Shown: piece by piece, positions 43,464 to 52,719 of the stretch
Layout of the letters: each line of letters begins with the position of its first letter
Position numbering within the stretch: the first letter of the stretch is position 1
Assembly: GCA_041161065.1 (NCBI GenBank)
Contig: JBEAVE010000008.1
Span: 1 to 61,094 of the forward strand
DNA: 61,094 bases
Reading direction: 5' to 3'
Source: DYRG01 sp041161065
GTDB taxonomy: Bacteria; Pseudomonadota; Gammaproteobacteria; Beggiatoales; Beggiatoaceae
Position numbers and translations under genes: made by a program
The notes under the pieces: generated by a model
Told to the model about the DNA's origin: nothing
Databases searched by the model: none
What the model saw: only the letters and a program-made list of their open reading frames with translations

Positions 43464-44237
43464 ATGTTTTCACATTTGAAAGAAGATATAAATTGCGTGT
43501 TTGATCGCGATCCAGCTGCTCGAAATACCTTTGAAATATTAACGACTTACCCGGGTATTCACGCGATTATCTTTTATCGTTTGACGCATCGTTTGTGGTT
43601 GCGAAATTGGAAATGGTTGGCACGATGGTTGTCGGCGTGGGCGCGTTGGCTGACGGGCATTGAAATTCACCCCGGCGCAACGATTGGACATCGTTTTTTT
43701 ATCGATCATGGCATGGGCGTGGTGATTGGGGAAACGGCGGTGATCGGTGATGATTGCACGTTATATCATGGGGTTACGCTCGGTGGCACGACGTGGCAAA
43801 AAGGCAAACGCCACCCAACATTGGGAAATAACGTGGTGGTCGGGGCGGGCGCGAAGGTGTTGGGTCCGATTACGATTGGCGATGACGCGCGGATTGGGTC
43901 GAATGCGGTGGTGGTGAAATCCGTCCCCGCGAACGCGACCGCCGTCGGGATTCCCGCCAAACTCATTGAAATTTCTACACATATTCAAGATAAACGCCGC
44001 CTCGATACCGCCAAAAAAATCGGGTTTGATGCGTACGGCACGCATTCTGGCGAAATGCCCGACCCCGTTTTAACCGCGATCAATCGAATTTTAGATCATC
44101 TCCACGCCGTCGATCATCGTCTAGATCGAATGTGTGAAACCCTCCGAAAACAAGATGTTACCTTCAATGAAAGCGAACAATTGCCCAATTTAGAAGGTTG
44201 TGAATTGCACGATGACATTTCTGTGGAAAACAAATAA
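43464..44237 (+). CDS. cysE: serine O-acetyltransferase
   Basis: Makes O-acetylserine for cysteine synthesis. The 257-residue protein has a helical start and a left-handed beta-helix of hexapeptide repeats with IDHGMGVVIGET (D81, H82), YHGVTLGGT, GKRHPTLGNNVVVGAGAKVLGPI and VGIPAKL. It extends about 60 residues past the core with a helical tail, as in IscR-linked NifP/CysE forms. The gene's middle is G+C-rich compared with its ends. It is followed by a perfect hairpin. Confidence 0.94.
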   Translation: MFSHLKEDINCVFDRDPAARNTFEILTTYPGIHAIIFYRLTHRLWLRNWKWLARWLSAWARWLTGIEIHPGATIGHRFFIDHGMGVVIGETAVIGDDCTLYHGVTLGGTTWQKGKRHPTLGNNVVVGAGAKVLGPITIGDDARIGSNAVVVKSVPANATAVGIPAKLIEISTHIQDKRRLDTAKKIGFDAYGTHSGEMPDPVLTAINRILDHLHAVDHRLDRMCETLRKQDVTFNESEQLPNLEGCELHDDISVENK

Positions 44238-44238
44238 G

Positions 44239-44268
44239 TTAAACACAGTCTATTTCAACTGTGTTTAA
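44239..44268. terminator. bidirectional hairpin between cysE and the lipoprotein gene
   Basis: TTAAACACAGT (44239-44249) and ACTGTGTTTAA (44258-44268) are perfect 11-bp complements around an 8-nt loop, directly after the cysE stop and before the end of the converging gene. Confidence 0.7.
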
Positions 44269-44275
44269 AAAGATT

Positions 44276-46261
44276 TTAACAATCGGGAATCGTTAATTGA
44301 GAATTACTAAAAGAAATCGCGCAATTTTTAGTGCTTGAAAAGGGTACTAAATAATTCGTTTCATCTAAAGCAACTCCCGAAGGTGCAGGTTTCGCCGCAA
44401 CCACCATACTATTAGGTAATGCTGTCCGTTTTTGTAAATGCGCTAACATTGCATCTAACGCATTATTCATATAATAAACCAGTGGAATATAATTCAAACC
44501 ATATTGCTGATTGATATTATCAAAGTGGTGCGCGTTTTTGATTTCAAGATAAGCTAACCGACTGTTAGTATTGAATTTTTTGTTCATAGCGTAATAAACG
44601 CGACTGGTTTGATTCACTAATGCAAGCGGATCATCTCGACCGTGTAAAATTAGGGCGGGTTTATTTCTCAAATCAGCGGTTGCTAGGGTATCACTTTCAC
44701 CACTTTGAATTCGGTCTGCCAAATCTCTGTCCGTGCCTAATAAATTTTGAGCATTTGTGAGTAATTGGCGCAAACAATTCGCTGATTGGAAATTGGTTGC
44801 ATTTTGTAAAGAAATACCATCGCTGGGTGTTGTGCCAGAACCATTTGCAAATAAGGTTGCAACATTACCATTCTTTTGATAGGAATAATTGCACAAATTT
44901 TCTACCACACTGAGTTTTGCGTACGCGCTTGCATAATTATAAGCATAACCCGCATAGAAACCTGCTTTTTGATAAATGGGTGTTAAAGCATGACTGCCTT
45001 GCAAACTGCCATTTGAAATAAATAACAAATGAAGTGCTTCGGAGATTTGTTTTGAGGGGGTGGTATTCGTTAAAAGACCCGCCGATTTTAAGGCAGAGCA
45101 ACGATCGGTTTCTCCCGATGCACAAGGTTGTAATAAATTGTAATGTGAAAAGGTTTCTAAAAGGGTTTTATTATAAACCGAAGAATCCCATAATTGGGTG
45201 GCTTGTTTGATGGTAAAACCGCTGGGATTTCTGACAGATATTAACGGGGCAACGGCGACAATCCCGTCGATTAAATGATTACTATCTTGTTCGGCAGCGC
45301 GTAATGCAGCCGTGCCCGCTTCACCCCAACCAGCAGCGATAACAACGACGTTTTCTGCATTAAAACTATTTCGCTGACCAAACACGTCTTGGCGATTTAA
45401 AACATCAAAAGCAAAGGTAATCGAATCTAATACATTTTTCCCCCAATCTTTCTCTGCGTTGCGTTGAGAATGGGCGTGTTTCTGGGCGATGCGATTGGGA
45501 TTGGCTGATGCAAAGGAAGAAATGCTCATTGAACCTTTGCCGGTGGCGGTGAAATGGCTGGACGTGCCGGCATTTGAAGAGGTGGTGCGCGTGCCGTCGA
45601 TCAAATTCACGGTGTCGCCGGTCAAATCGTGAACGCCGATGCCCGTACCTTTGTCGGTGTAAATCACGGCGCAGCGGTTTTTTAAGCCCCATTCGCCCGC
45701 CGAACTCGCCGCGCCATAAATCCCCCGCGAACCCGTCGACGGCGCAGCCACCAAACACGGCACAATCGGATCAAAATTGCTTGGAATTTGTAGTAATAAC
45801 ATCGTGTTAAGGGTATCCGTGCTCAATGCGGAGAATTCTGTGCCGGCGATTTTGCCGTCGTTGGGGCGATGGGTGACGGCGGGACCGTAAAATGTGCCGA
45901 AACCTGCGGCGTTGCGGGTGTCGAGTTGGGCGCGATAACTGTAATACAACGCGGCTTTTCGCAAGCTGTCGGCGGTCGGGACGGTCGCGTCGACTTTTGG
46001 AGGATTACCCAGCAAACCCGTTTCGCCAAGCCCGCCCGTCAATAAATCGTTATCCGACCCGTCAAAAATCTTTTTGGTGGCGGTCAGCGCAGAAAGCGAC
46101 GGCGCAACAACCGGCGTGGTCGTCGGGGTGGTCGTGGTAGTTGTGGTGGGCGTATTTTCGTACTTAAATGCGTTCGCAGCATCACTAAACGGATTCCCTC
46201 CCCCGCCGCACCCACTTAAAATTAAAATCCCAAATAAAATCGTTAAGTTACGCACACCCAT
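44276..46261 (-). CDS. 3-hydroxybutyrate-oligomer-hydrolase-like lipoprotein, nucleophile serine apparently replaced
   Basis: The 661-residue protein has a lipobox (LILSGC, C18), a Thr-rich spacer, and a body matching the 3HB-oligomer hydrolase family: PSTGSRGIYGA, GEWGLKNRCAVIYTDKG, QKHAHSQRNAEKDWGKN and, late, ALILHGRDDPLA...NAHHFD, with candidate acid and base. From memory, family members have an S-x-S-N-G elbow before 'ALRAAEQD'; here it reads AAGWGEAGTAALRAAEQD with Gly at the serine positions. It may be catalytically dead, or use another residue. The first third is G+C-rich, the rest A+T-rich. ATG 46261 is chosen over a TTG at 46270. Confidence 0.8.
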   Translation of the reverse strand: MGVRNLTILFGILILSGCGGGGNPFSDAANAFKYENTPTTTTTTTPTTTPVVAPSLSALTATKKIFDGSDNDLLTGGLGETGLLGNPPKVDATVPTADSLRKAALYYSYRAQLDTRNAAGFGTFYGPAVTHRPNDGKIAGTEFSALSTDTLNTMLLLQIPSNFDPIVPCLVAAPSTGSRGIYGAASSAGEWGLKNRCAVIYTDKGTGIGVHDLTGDTVNLIDGTRTTSSNAGTSSHFTATGKGSMSISSFASANPNRIAQKHAHSQRNAEKDWGKNVLDSITFAFDVLNRQDVFGQRNSFNAENVVVIAAGWGEAGTAALRAAEQDSNHLIDGIVAVAPLISVRNPSGFTIKQATQLWDSSVYNKTLLETFSHYNLLQPCASGETDRCSALKSAGLLTNTTPSKQISEALHLLFISNGSLQGSHALTPIYQKAGFYAGYAYNYASAYAKLSVVENLCNYSYQKNGNVATLFANGSGTTPSDGISLQNATNFQSANCLRQLLTNAQNLLGTDRDLADRIQSGESDTLATADLRNKPALILHGRDDPLALVNQTSRVYYAMNKKFNTNSRLAYLEIKNAHHFDNINQQYGLNYIPLVYYMNNALDAMLAHLQKRTALPNSMVVAAKPAPSGVALDETNYLVPFSSTKNCAISFSNSQLTIPDC

Positions 46262-46341
46262 TCTCCGCAAAAATTAAAATTTAATGCCCATTTTACCTGT
46301 TTGCAGATTAGAGTGAAATGTTTAATTTGGAGAAAAACCGC

Positions 46342-46347
46342 TATAAT
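46342..46347 (+). promoter_or_regulatory. possible -10 element for the 46384 gene and second phosphorylase
   Basis: TATAAT lies 36 bp before the ATG at 46384. The -35 region (TGTTTA) is weak. Confidence 0.35.
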
Positions 46348-46383
46348 GAACATCGACAACCCGCCTTTTAAGGATTTCAAATA

Positions 46384-46740
46384 ATGAAGCCACTTGAAAC
46401 AATCCCAGACTTTTATGAATCAGAATTATGGGTCATTAAAAATACTTTGAAAGAACGCTATCACAAAGCGATTGAACTTGAAATGGGAGAGGGCGATATT
46501 CGTTTGTATCCCGATCATCGAGAATTAACGCTTTGTCCGGTGGTAGCTTGGAAGGTAGAAAAAGTGACTTTTGTGATTATCAAAACGGGATTAGAACGCT
46601 ATCGTTGCCAGTTTTTCTACAGAGTGCATCAACAGTTTGGAACAAGCATTGAAGAATACGATAATATCGGAGATTGCATCGTGAGTTTATTGCGCGCCCA
46701 AGCAGACTATGAAGGACAGCAAGCCCTTAAAAAATCTTGA
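46384..46740 (+). CDS. small uncharacterised protein upstream of glycogen phosphorylase 2
   Basis: I do not recognise this 118-residue soluble protein. It looks mixed alpha/beta, with an N-terminal helix (SELWVIKNTLKERYHK) and several strands (LTLCPVVAWKVE, VTFVIIKTG). It contains two cysteines without a metal motif. It sits 43 bp upstream of the second phosphorylase gene on the same strand and may share its transcript. There is no independent evidence for a role in glycogen metabolism. Confidence 0.7.
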   Translation: MKPLETIPDFYESELWVIKNTLKERYHKAIELEMGEGDIRLYPDHRELTLCPVVAWKVEKVTFVIIKTGLERYRCQFFYRVHQQFGTSIEEYDNIGDCIVSLLRAQADYEGQQALKKS

Positions 46741-46783
46741 TTTTTGAAATAATAACAAACTAAATACATTAGGAGGAAACCCC

Positions 46784-49249
46784 ATGTCAGAAACCTTGTT
46801 CTTATCCACCAATATTGCTGCATTGGCACGCACGCCCGATGCCGTTTATCAAACCATGATGCACCATTTGTTACATACGATTGCAAAAGACCCGTCGCGT
46901 GTAACTCGTCGAGATTGGTTTAATATTTTAGCGTACACATTGCGTGATTATTTAGCAGAGAATTGGCTTGAAACTACTCACCATTATTATGAGAAAGATG
47001 CTCGCCGTGTTTATTATTTGTCGATGGAGTTTCTATTGGGGCGCGCGTTGCTCAATAACGCCTTGAATTTAGGTATGTTTGACGTGAGTCACGAAGTTCT
47101 AAAACAACTGGGTTTGCCCGCCGAAACAATTTATGAAATGGAAAATGATCCTGCGTTAGGAAATGGAGGATTAGGACGTTTGGCAGCGTGTTTCTTAGAT
47201 TCAATGGCAACTCTAAATATTGCAGGTTATGGATATGGCATTCGTTATGAATTTGGCATGTTTTATCAGCGTTTGAAAAATGGAATGCAAGTAGAACAAC
47301 CCGATAACTGGTTGCGTTATGCGAATCCTTGGGAGTTTTCTCGACCTGAGTTGCTCTATCCCGTCCAATACGGTGGAAATGTTGTTGAATACCGCGATCT
47401 TCAAGGAAAATTATTTCACGAATGGACAAATACCCAAGACGTGATGGCAATGGCGTATGATTTACCCATTGCGGGTTACAATACAAATACCGTAAATACC
47501 CTGCGTTTGTGGTCAGCGAAATCCTCGCGCGATTTCAACTTGCAATGTTTTAATCACGGTGAATACTTAAAAGCCGTCGAGGAAAAATCTCATTCAGAAA
47601 CCCTTTCTAAAGTCTTATATCCCGATGATACGACAGCAGAAGGTCGCCAATTACGCCTCAAACAAGAATTCTTTTTTGTATCCGCTTCGATTCAGGATAT
47701 TGTTCGACGTTATGAAAGCGCACATCCTCACGATCCCCATTTGTATAATATCGCCGATAAAATCGCCATTCAATTAAATGATACTCACCCTGTTTTAGCT
47801 ATTCCAGAAATGCTGCGTTTATTGGTCGACAAATACCACCAAGAATGGGATCAAGCGTGGGAAAGTTGCACTAAAATATTCGGTTATACTAACCACACAT
47901 TAATGCCCGAAGCCTTAGAAACTTGGTCGGCAGCTTTAGTAGAAAAATTATTTCCCCGTCATTTCCAATTAATCAATGAAATTAACCGCCGTTTTTTAGA
48001 GCAAGTGCGTTATCGTTTTCCCGGGGATTTAGATTTAATTCGGCGGGTTTCAATTTATGGTGAAGAAGGCGAGAAACATTTAAGAATGGCTCATTTGGCT
48101 GTGATTGGAAGCCATAAAGTCAATGGGGTTTCAAATATTCACACCAATCTGATGAAAAGTACCTTATTTTCTGATTTTAATTGTTTATTTGAAAATAAAA
48201 TTATTAATATAACAAATGGTATTACACCGCGTCGTTGGTTGAATGAAGCAAATCCCGAATTATCCCATTTGATTTCTGAACATTTAGGTCATCAACATTG
48301 GTTAGTTGATTTATCCCAATTAAAACATTTGATTCCTTTGGCAGAAAATAAAACCTTTCGCCGAGCATTTCAAACCGTTAAACAACATAACAAAGAAAAA
48401 CTGGCTAAATATATCAAAGATAGATTACATCTTGATTTGAACCCTAATGCTTTGTTTGATGTACAAGTCAAACGTATTCACGAATACAAACGCCAATTAT
48501 TAAATGTTTTACATATCATTACCCGTTACAATCGTATTAGAGCAAATCCTCACGCGCCGATAGTTTCTCGTGTGATGATTTTTGCAGGAAAAGCCGCCCC
48601 GGGTTATGTGCAAGCAAAAAGAATTATTAAGCTAATCAATGATGTAGCTGATGTTGTTAATCATGATCCAATTATTGATAAACGATTACAAGTGGTTTTT
48701 ATTCCTAATTATGATGTTTCTATTGCTCAAAGAATTATGCCCGCCGCAGAATTATCTGAACAGATTTCTACTGCAGGCACAGAAGCCTCTGGAACAGGTA
48801 ATATGAAATTATCCTTGAATGGGGCTTTAACGATTGGAACACGCGATGGCGCAAATTTAGAAATTTGTGAGGAAGTGGGCGAAGAAAATGTTTTTATGTT
48901 TGGTTTGAATAGTGAGGAAGTCAGTGCTTTGAAAAAACATTATCAACCATTTGACTTATATCATCGAAATTTGGAATTAAAACAGGTATTAGATATGTTA
49001 AGTAGTGGATATTTTTCAGTGGAAGAACCAGCCCGTTTCAAACCGCTTGTCGATAGCTTATTAAATAGCGATTCTTTTTTGAATTTGGCAGATTACGAGG
49101 CTTATATGGATTGTCAAATGAAAGTTGATGAGCTTTATCAAAACCCTGAGGAATGGACGCGCCGAGCTATTCTAAATGTTGCAAAAATGGGTACTTTTTC
49201 TTCGGATCGAACCATTCAGGAATACGCGCAAAAAATTTGGAATTTATGA
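46784..49249 (+). CDS. glgP: glycogen/starch phosphorylase, paralogue 2
   Basis: A second full-length (821 residues) alpha-glucan phosphorylase with YYLSMEFLLGR, NGGLGRLAACFLDS, QLNDTHPVL, NGITPRRW, VKRIHEYKRQLLN, GKAAPGY and the PLP region EASGTGNMKLSLNG. It differs from the 34646 copy throughout its N-terminal half and by a longer N-terminus (about 30 residues more before the core), so it is an old paralogue rather than a recent duplicate. AGGAGG precedes the ATG. The downstream hemerythrin gene is 33 bp away. Confidence 0.94.
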   Translation: MSETLFLSTNIAALARTPDAVYQTMMHHLLHTIAKDPSRVTRRDWFNILAYTLRDYLAENWLETTHHYYEKDARRVYYLSMEFLLGRALLNNALNLGMFDVSHEVLKQLGLPAETIYEMENDPALGNGGLGRLAACFLDSMATLNIAGYGYGIRYEFGMFYQRLKNGMQVEQPDNWLRYANPWEFSRPELLYPVQYGGNVVEYRDLQGKLFHEWTNTQDVMAMAYDLPIAGYNTNTVNTLRLWSAKSSRDFNLQCFNHGEYLKAVEEKSHSETLSKVLYPDDTTAEGRQLRLKQEFFFVSASIQDIVRRYESAHPHDPHLYNIADKIAIQLNDTHPVLAIPEMLRLLVDKYHQEWDQAWESCTKIFGYTNHTLMPEALETWSAALVEKLFPRHFQLINEINRRFLEQVRYRFPGDLDLIRRVSIYGEEGEKHLRMAHLAVIGSHKVNGVSNIHTNLMKSTLFSDFNCLFENKIINITNGITPRRWLNEANPELSHLISEHLGHQHWLVDLSQLKHLIPLAENKTFRRAFQTVKQHNKEKLAKYIKDRLHLDLNPNALFDVQVKRIHEYKRQLLNVLHIITRYNRIRANPHAPIVSRVMIFAGKAAPGYVQAKRIIKLINDVADVVNHDPIIDKRLQVVFIPNYDVSIAQRIMPAAELSEQISTAGTEASGTGNMKLSLNGALTIGTRDGANLEICEEVGEENVFMFGLNSEEVSALKKHYQPFDLYHRNLELKQVLDMLSSGYFSVEEPARFKPLVDSLLNSDSFLNLADYEAYMDCQMKVDELYQNPEEWTRRAILNVAKMGTFSSDRTIQEYAQKIWNL

Positions 49250-49282
49250 TATTTTAACTTTAACAAAAAAGGGGTAACAACG

Positions 49283-49837
49283 ATGTTTGATTGGCTAAAG
49301 AAAAAAACAGAGGACGCTAAAGCAACTGCACCCATTATTCCGCCGCAACCACAGCCCGCGCGCGGTTTTTCGAGAACTAAATATGATCCAAATTTGATTA
49401 TCCATTTGAAGAATGATCATCAAGAGTTGCTCAGTATTTACAAAAGCATTATGCAAAGTTTGGATCAACAAAATTACAAACCCCATATGCAAGGTTTAGA
49501 TAAACAAATCTTTGATAGTGTCAATGACTTATTAAGTGAATTTGGCACAGCGTTGAAATCACATTTGCTCAAAGAACACGTTGAACTTTACATTTATTTA
49601 GAACAGATTTTAGCAAAAGATCGTCATGCGTATGATTTAATGCATTCATTACGGCTAGAAATGGACGAAATATCAGCGGGTATTATGGGTTTTCTTAATA
49701 CTTATCATGCCACGCCTATTAGCCCGCAAAATGTCGATGCGTTTCGGCGGGATTTCAAAAAAATTGGTCAAGTCTTAGTTTCTCGAATTAAACGTGAGGA
49801 AGAAAGTTTATATCCTTTGTATGCAAACACCTTTTGA
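49283..49837 (+). CDS. hemerythrin-like (HHE) domain protein
   Basis: A 184-residue soluble helical protein with a Pro-rich N-terminal linker and hemerythrin-type ligands spread over four helices: H in LKNDHQELL, H...E in LKSHLLKEHVELYIYLE, and REEESLYPLY at the end. HHE proteins bind a di-iron site and sense or carry O2 or NO; which applies here is open. The gene overlaps folK by 17 bp. Confidence 0.75.
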   Translation: MFDWLKKKTEDAKATAPIIPPQPQPARGFSRTKYDPNLIIHLKNDHQELLSIYKSIMQSLDQQNYKPHMQGLDKQIFDSVNDLLSEFGTALKSHLLKEHVELYIYLEQILAKDRHAYDLMHSLRLEMDEISAGIMGFLNTYHATPISPQNVDAFRRDFKKIGQVLVSRIKREEESLYPLYANTF

Positions 49838-50324
49838 TTGTTATGTGGGTTTGGGCAGCAATTTGTATCAACCAATACAACAAATTATCGCCGCGTTAGC
49901 ACTCTTAAAAACACTGCCAGAAACCACCGTTATTAAAAACTCTTATTTATATTGTAATCCGCCGATGTTATCAGTTGAAAACCCTGATCCACAGCCCGAT
50001 TATGTGAATGCGGCGGCGTGGATTCAAACCACTTTAACCCCCGATATTCTATTAACCTATTTACAAAAAATAGAAATCGCTAGCGGTCGACAACGTTCTG
50101 AGAAAAAATGGTCATCGAGAACCCTAGATTTAGATATTTTGTTATATGGTAATTTACAGATAAATTTACCCCATTTAGTTATTCCGCATCGAGGCATATT
50201 AGAAAGGGCTTTTGTTTTAATTCCACTGCATGATTGTAATCCCCATTTGATTTTACCAACAGGCATACCTATTAAAGCATTTATTACCCCTGAAATGCAG
50301 CAACAATTAACAAGGATTGATTGA
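49821..50324 (+). CDS. folK: hydroxymethyldihydropterin pyrophosphokinase
   Basis: Transfers pyrophosphate to the pterin in folate synthesis. From ATG 49821 it is 167 residues, beginning MQTPFDCYVGLGSN as expected for HPPK; a start at 49794 would add nine residues inside the hemerythrin gene. The signature RTLDLDILLYG with Asp pairs for Mg-ATP and the end PHRGILERAFVLIPL are clear. It overlaps panB at TGATG, the usual folK-panB pairing. Confidence 0.93.
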   Translation: MQTPFDCYVGLGSNLYQPIQQIIAALALLKTLPETTVIKNSYLYCNPPMLSVENPDPQPDYVNAAAWIQTTLTPDILLTYLQKIEIASGRQRSEKKWSSRTLDLDILLYGNLQINLPHLVIPHRGILERAFVLIPLHDCNPHLILPTGIPIKAFITPEMQQQLTRID

Positions 50325-51124
50325 TGAAAACACCCCGCAATTTAACACAACTACAAATGATGAAATCGCAAGGAGAAAAAATTACCTGCGTGACGGCTTA
50401 TGATGCGAGTTTTGCCGCCCAAGCGGTTGATTCTGGCGTAGATATTTTATTGGTGGGGGATTCGCTTGGCATGGTCATTCAGGGGCACGACAGCACATTG
50501 CCTGTGACATTAGATGACATGATTTATCACGCCAAAATGGTGCGGCGGGGTGCGCCTAACCAATTGATTATTTTAGATTTACCGTTTATGACTTATGCGA
50601 CGCCTGCGGCTGCGCTCGATAATGCGGCACGTTTAATGCGCGAGGGGCACGGTCAAATGGTTAAATTAGAAGGTGGGGCGTGGTTATTGGAGACTATTCA
50701 ATTACTTACTGAACGGGGCATTCCGGTGTGTGGGCATTTAGGTTTAACCCCGCAATCTGTGCATCAATTGGGCGGTTATCGCGTGCAGGGGCGTTCGGAA
50801 AACGATGCGCAGCGGATTTTGGACGATGCTTTAGCATTAGAGAAAGCGGGGGCGAGTTTATTAGTATTAGAATGTGTGCCGTCTGATTTAGCAAAACGGA
50901 TTTCTAGTACTTTACAAATTCCTACCATTGGGATTGGTGCGGGCGTGGATTGTGACGGGCAAGTGCTTGTTTTATACGATATGTTAGGTATTACAAAAGG
51001 TAAGTCTCCAACCTTTTCAAAAAACTTTTTAATCGGGCAAGATTCTATTCAAACAGCATTACAACATTTCGTAATGGCTGTTAAGAACAAAACGTTTCCC
51101 GATCTTGAACATAGTTTCACATAA
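50324..51124 (+). CDS. panB: 3-methyl-2-oxobutanoate hydroxymethyltransferase
   Basis: First step of pantothenate synthesis, using methylene-THF. A 266-residue TIM barrel with CVTAYDASFA, LVGDSLGMV, DLPFMTYA, KLEGG, GHLGLTPQSVHQLGGYRVQGR and GIGAGVDCDGQVLVLYDMLG. ATG 50324 overlaps the folK stop. panC and panD are not in the window. Its last 8 bases overlap the end of the opposite-strand small gene. Confidence 0.96.
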   Translation: MKTPRNLTQLQMMKSQGEKITCVTAYDASFAAQAVDSGVDILLVGDSLGMVIQGHDSTLPVTLDDMIYHAKMVRRGAPNQLIILDLPFMTYATPAAALDNAARLMREGHGQMVKLEGGAWLLETIQLLTERGIPVCGHLGLTPQSVHQLGGYRVQGRSENDAQRILDDALALEKAGASLLVLECVPSDLAKRISSTLQIPTIGIGAGVDCDGQVLVLYDMLGITKGKSPTFSKNFLIGQDSIQTALQHFVMAVKNKTFPDLEHSFT

Positions 51125-51332
51125 AATAATGGTTGAACCATTGTTGCAACCATATTAAAAATTGCTCGAACAACAGGTTTCCCATTGAATCAAAAAAAAA
51201 TTGTCCTAAACCTAAAAGTTTAGGATAAACAATAACTAACCCACACAAGGCAATGAACTCAAAAATCATTAATAGGGCGGTTAATAATTTCAAATAATCT
51301 CTGCCTGAGAAGTTAAACAACAACGTTTTCAT
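51117..51332 (-). CDS. small inner-membrane protein (71 aa)
   Basis: A short protein with a basic/aromatic start (MKTLLFNFSGRDYLK) and two hydrophobic segments (about 15-40 and 44-66). GGAGA precedes the ATG at the right distance, supporting a real gene. I do not recognise a family. It overlaps the panB 3' end tail-to-tail by 8 bp. Confidence 0.55.
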   Translation of the reverse strand: MKTLLFNFSGRDYLKLLTALLMIFEFIALCGLVIVYPKLLGLGQFFFDSMGNLLFEQFLIWLQQWFNHYFM

Positions 51333-51478
51333 GGTAAATCTCCAATATTGTTCATATCATAAAGCGATGCAAAAATCCTCACAAAAAAATATTACCATAG
51401 CACCTCGCCTATGTGTTGTTTTTTAATGTAAAAAATATTGGTGTTCATTTGCTTAAAAAATGCTCAACGATTAAAATC

Positions 51479-51487
51479 TGGTAAAAT
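51479..51487 (+). promoter_or_regulatory. possible extended -10 promoter of the methyltransferase-rnhA-dnaQ operon
   Basis: TGGTAAAAT is an extended -10 box 67 bp before the methyltransferase ATG. Confidence 0.35.
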
Positions 51488-51553
51488 TTGTTTGAACTGA
51501 GCAATCCCCGCCTGCAAAAATCATGGGCGATTAAATTGAATTTAAAGGTTGCT

Positions 51554-52276
51554 ATGCAAAAAATACCGTTAAATGAATGGCTTATTTCAACAGACATTGG
51601 ACAATCCATTATCGAATTAGAAAAAAGCTGGTTAGAGCAAATCACGGAAACTTGGTTTGGGCGTTTGTCGTTGCAATTGGGAGAGGTTGGGACGCAGCCA
51701 TTTGAGATGAGTGCGCGAATCAATAAACACGCAGTGGTCACATTTCATCAGCTAAAACAAAGCGATATTTGCGCTCGATTCGATGCGTTGCCATTTGCAA
51801 ATGATAGTATCGATGGAGTGATTGTGTCGCATATTTTGGAGTTGTTTGCCGATCCCTTTGAAATTCTTAAAGAAATTGAGCGTATTTTATCTGCTGATAA
51901 ATCGGTGGTTATTTTGGCGGTTAATCCCTATAGTTTTTACGGTTTATGGCATTTGGCAGGGGCGTGGCGCGCGACGGCGACTTTGCACAGTTCCAAAACC
52001 CTTCAAAAAATGCTTGTAACCTTAGGCTTTGAAATTACTGGAAAATATCGAGGAATGTGTCGTCCACCTTTACAAAATTTTTCCCGCTGGCGGCGATGGC
52101 AATGGTTAGAAAAGGGTTGCGATCAGCCCGCGTGGGGGAGTGTGTATGCGTTGGTTGCCAAAAAACAACGCCTCGTGATGCCCACGCATTTGGTTTCGAA
52201 AATAAAACCTAAAAATCAATGGGTTGGGGTTGCAGAACCCACGCTGTTGCGCCATGACAACGACGCTTCCTGTTAA
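51554..52276 (+). CDS. class I SAM-dependent methyltransferase (YafS-like)
   Basis: A 240-residue methyltransferase of type-11 appearance: an acidic strand-end and CARFDALPFANDSIDGVIVSHILELFADP match motifs II-III of the family, followed by EIERILSADKSVVILAVNP. The classic GxGxG loop is degenerate. Its position upstream of rnhA and dnaQ corresponds to E. coli yafS and supports that assignment; the substrate is unknown. ATG 51554 has AAAGG at 5 bp; an upstream in-frame start at 51488 would add 22 residues. It overlaps rnhA by 23 bp. Confidence 0.8.
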   Translation: MQKIPLNEWLISTDIGQSIIELEKSWLEQITETWFGRLSLQLGEVGTQPFEMSARINKHAVVTFHQLKQSDICARFDALPFANDSIDGVIVSHILELFADPFEILKEIERILSADKSVVILAVNPYSFYGLWHLAGAWRATATLHSSKTLQKMLVTLGFEITGKYRGMCRPPLQNFSRWRRWQWLEKGCDQPAWGSVYALVAKKQRLVMPTHLVSKIKPKNQWVGVAEPTLLRHDNDASC

Positions 52277-52709
52277 TATTTTTACCGACGGCGCGTGTCG
52301 CGGAAATCCGGGCGTGGGCGGCTGGGGCGTGGTTTTGAAATGGGGATCGCATCAAAAGTTTCTCTGCGGCGGCGAATTACAAACCACCAACAATCGCATG
52401 GAACTGATGGCGGCAATCATCGCATTAGAAACCCTCAAAAGACCTTGCAACGTGCATTTGACAACCGATTCAACTTATGTGCAACAAGGCATTACTGAAT
52501 GGTTAGAAAACTGGCGACAACGGGGTTGGAAAACCGCAAACAAACAGCCCGTTAAAAATCAAGATTTGTGGCAACGTTTAGATCAAGCTACTCAACGCCA
52601 TCAAATCAATTGGCATTGGGTGAAAGGACACAGTGGACATCCTGAAAATGAAAAAGCCGATGAATTGGCAAGAAAAGGTTTAGAAGAAACTCTCCAAAGA
52701 AATGCTTAA
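52254..52709 (+). CDS. rnhA: ribonuclease HI
   Basis: Cleaves RNA in RNA-DNA hybrids. The 151-residue protein has the catalytic D12 (IFTDGACRGNPG), E50 (NNRMEL), D72 (LTTDSTYV) and the final D in NEKADELA, plus the basic handle (WRQRGWKTANKQPVKNQDLW) of the enterobacterial type. The ATG at 52254 lies inside the methyltransferase gene. It overlaps the first possible dnaQ start. Confidence 0.96.
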   Translation: MTTTLPVNIFTDGACRGNPGVGGWGVVLKWGSHQKFLCGGELQTTNNRMELMAAIIALETLKRPCNVHLTTDSTYVQQGITEWLENWRQRGWKTANKQPVKNQDLWQRLDQATQRHQINWHWVKGHSGHPENEKADELARKGLEETLQRNA

Positions 52710-52719
52710 AGGTCATCAA

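Noticed and set aside
51445..51741. Minus-strand 98-residue frame opposite the methyltransferase start
   Set aside because: Shadow of the methyltransferase gene, no ribosome site or domain.
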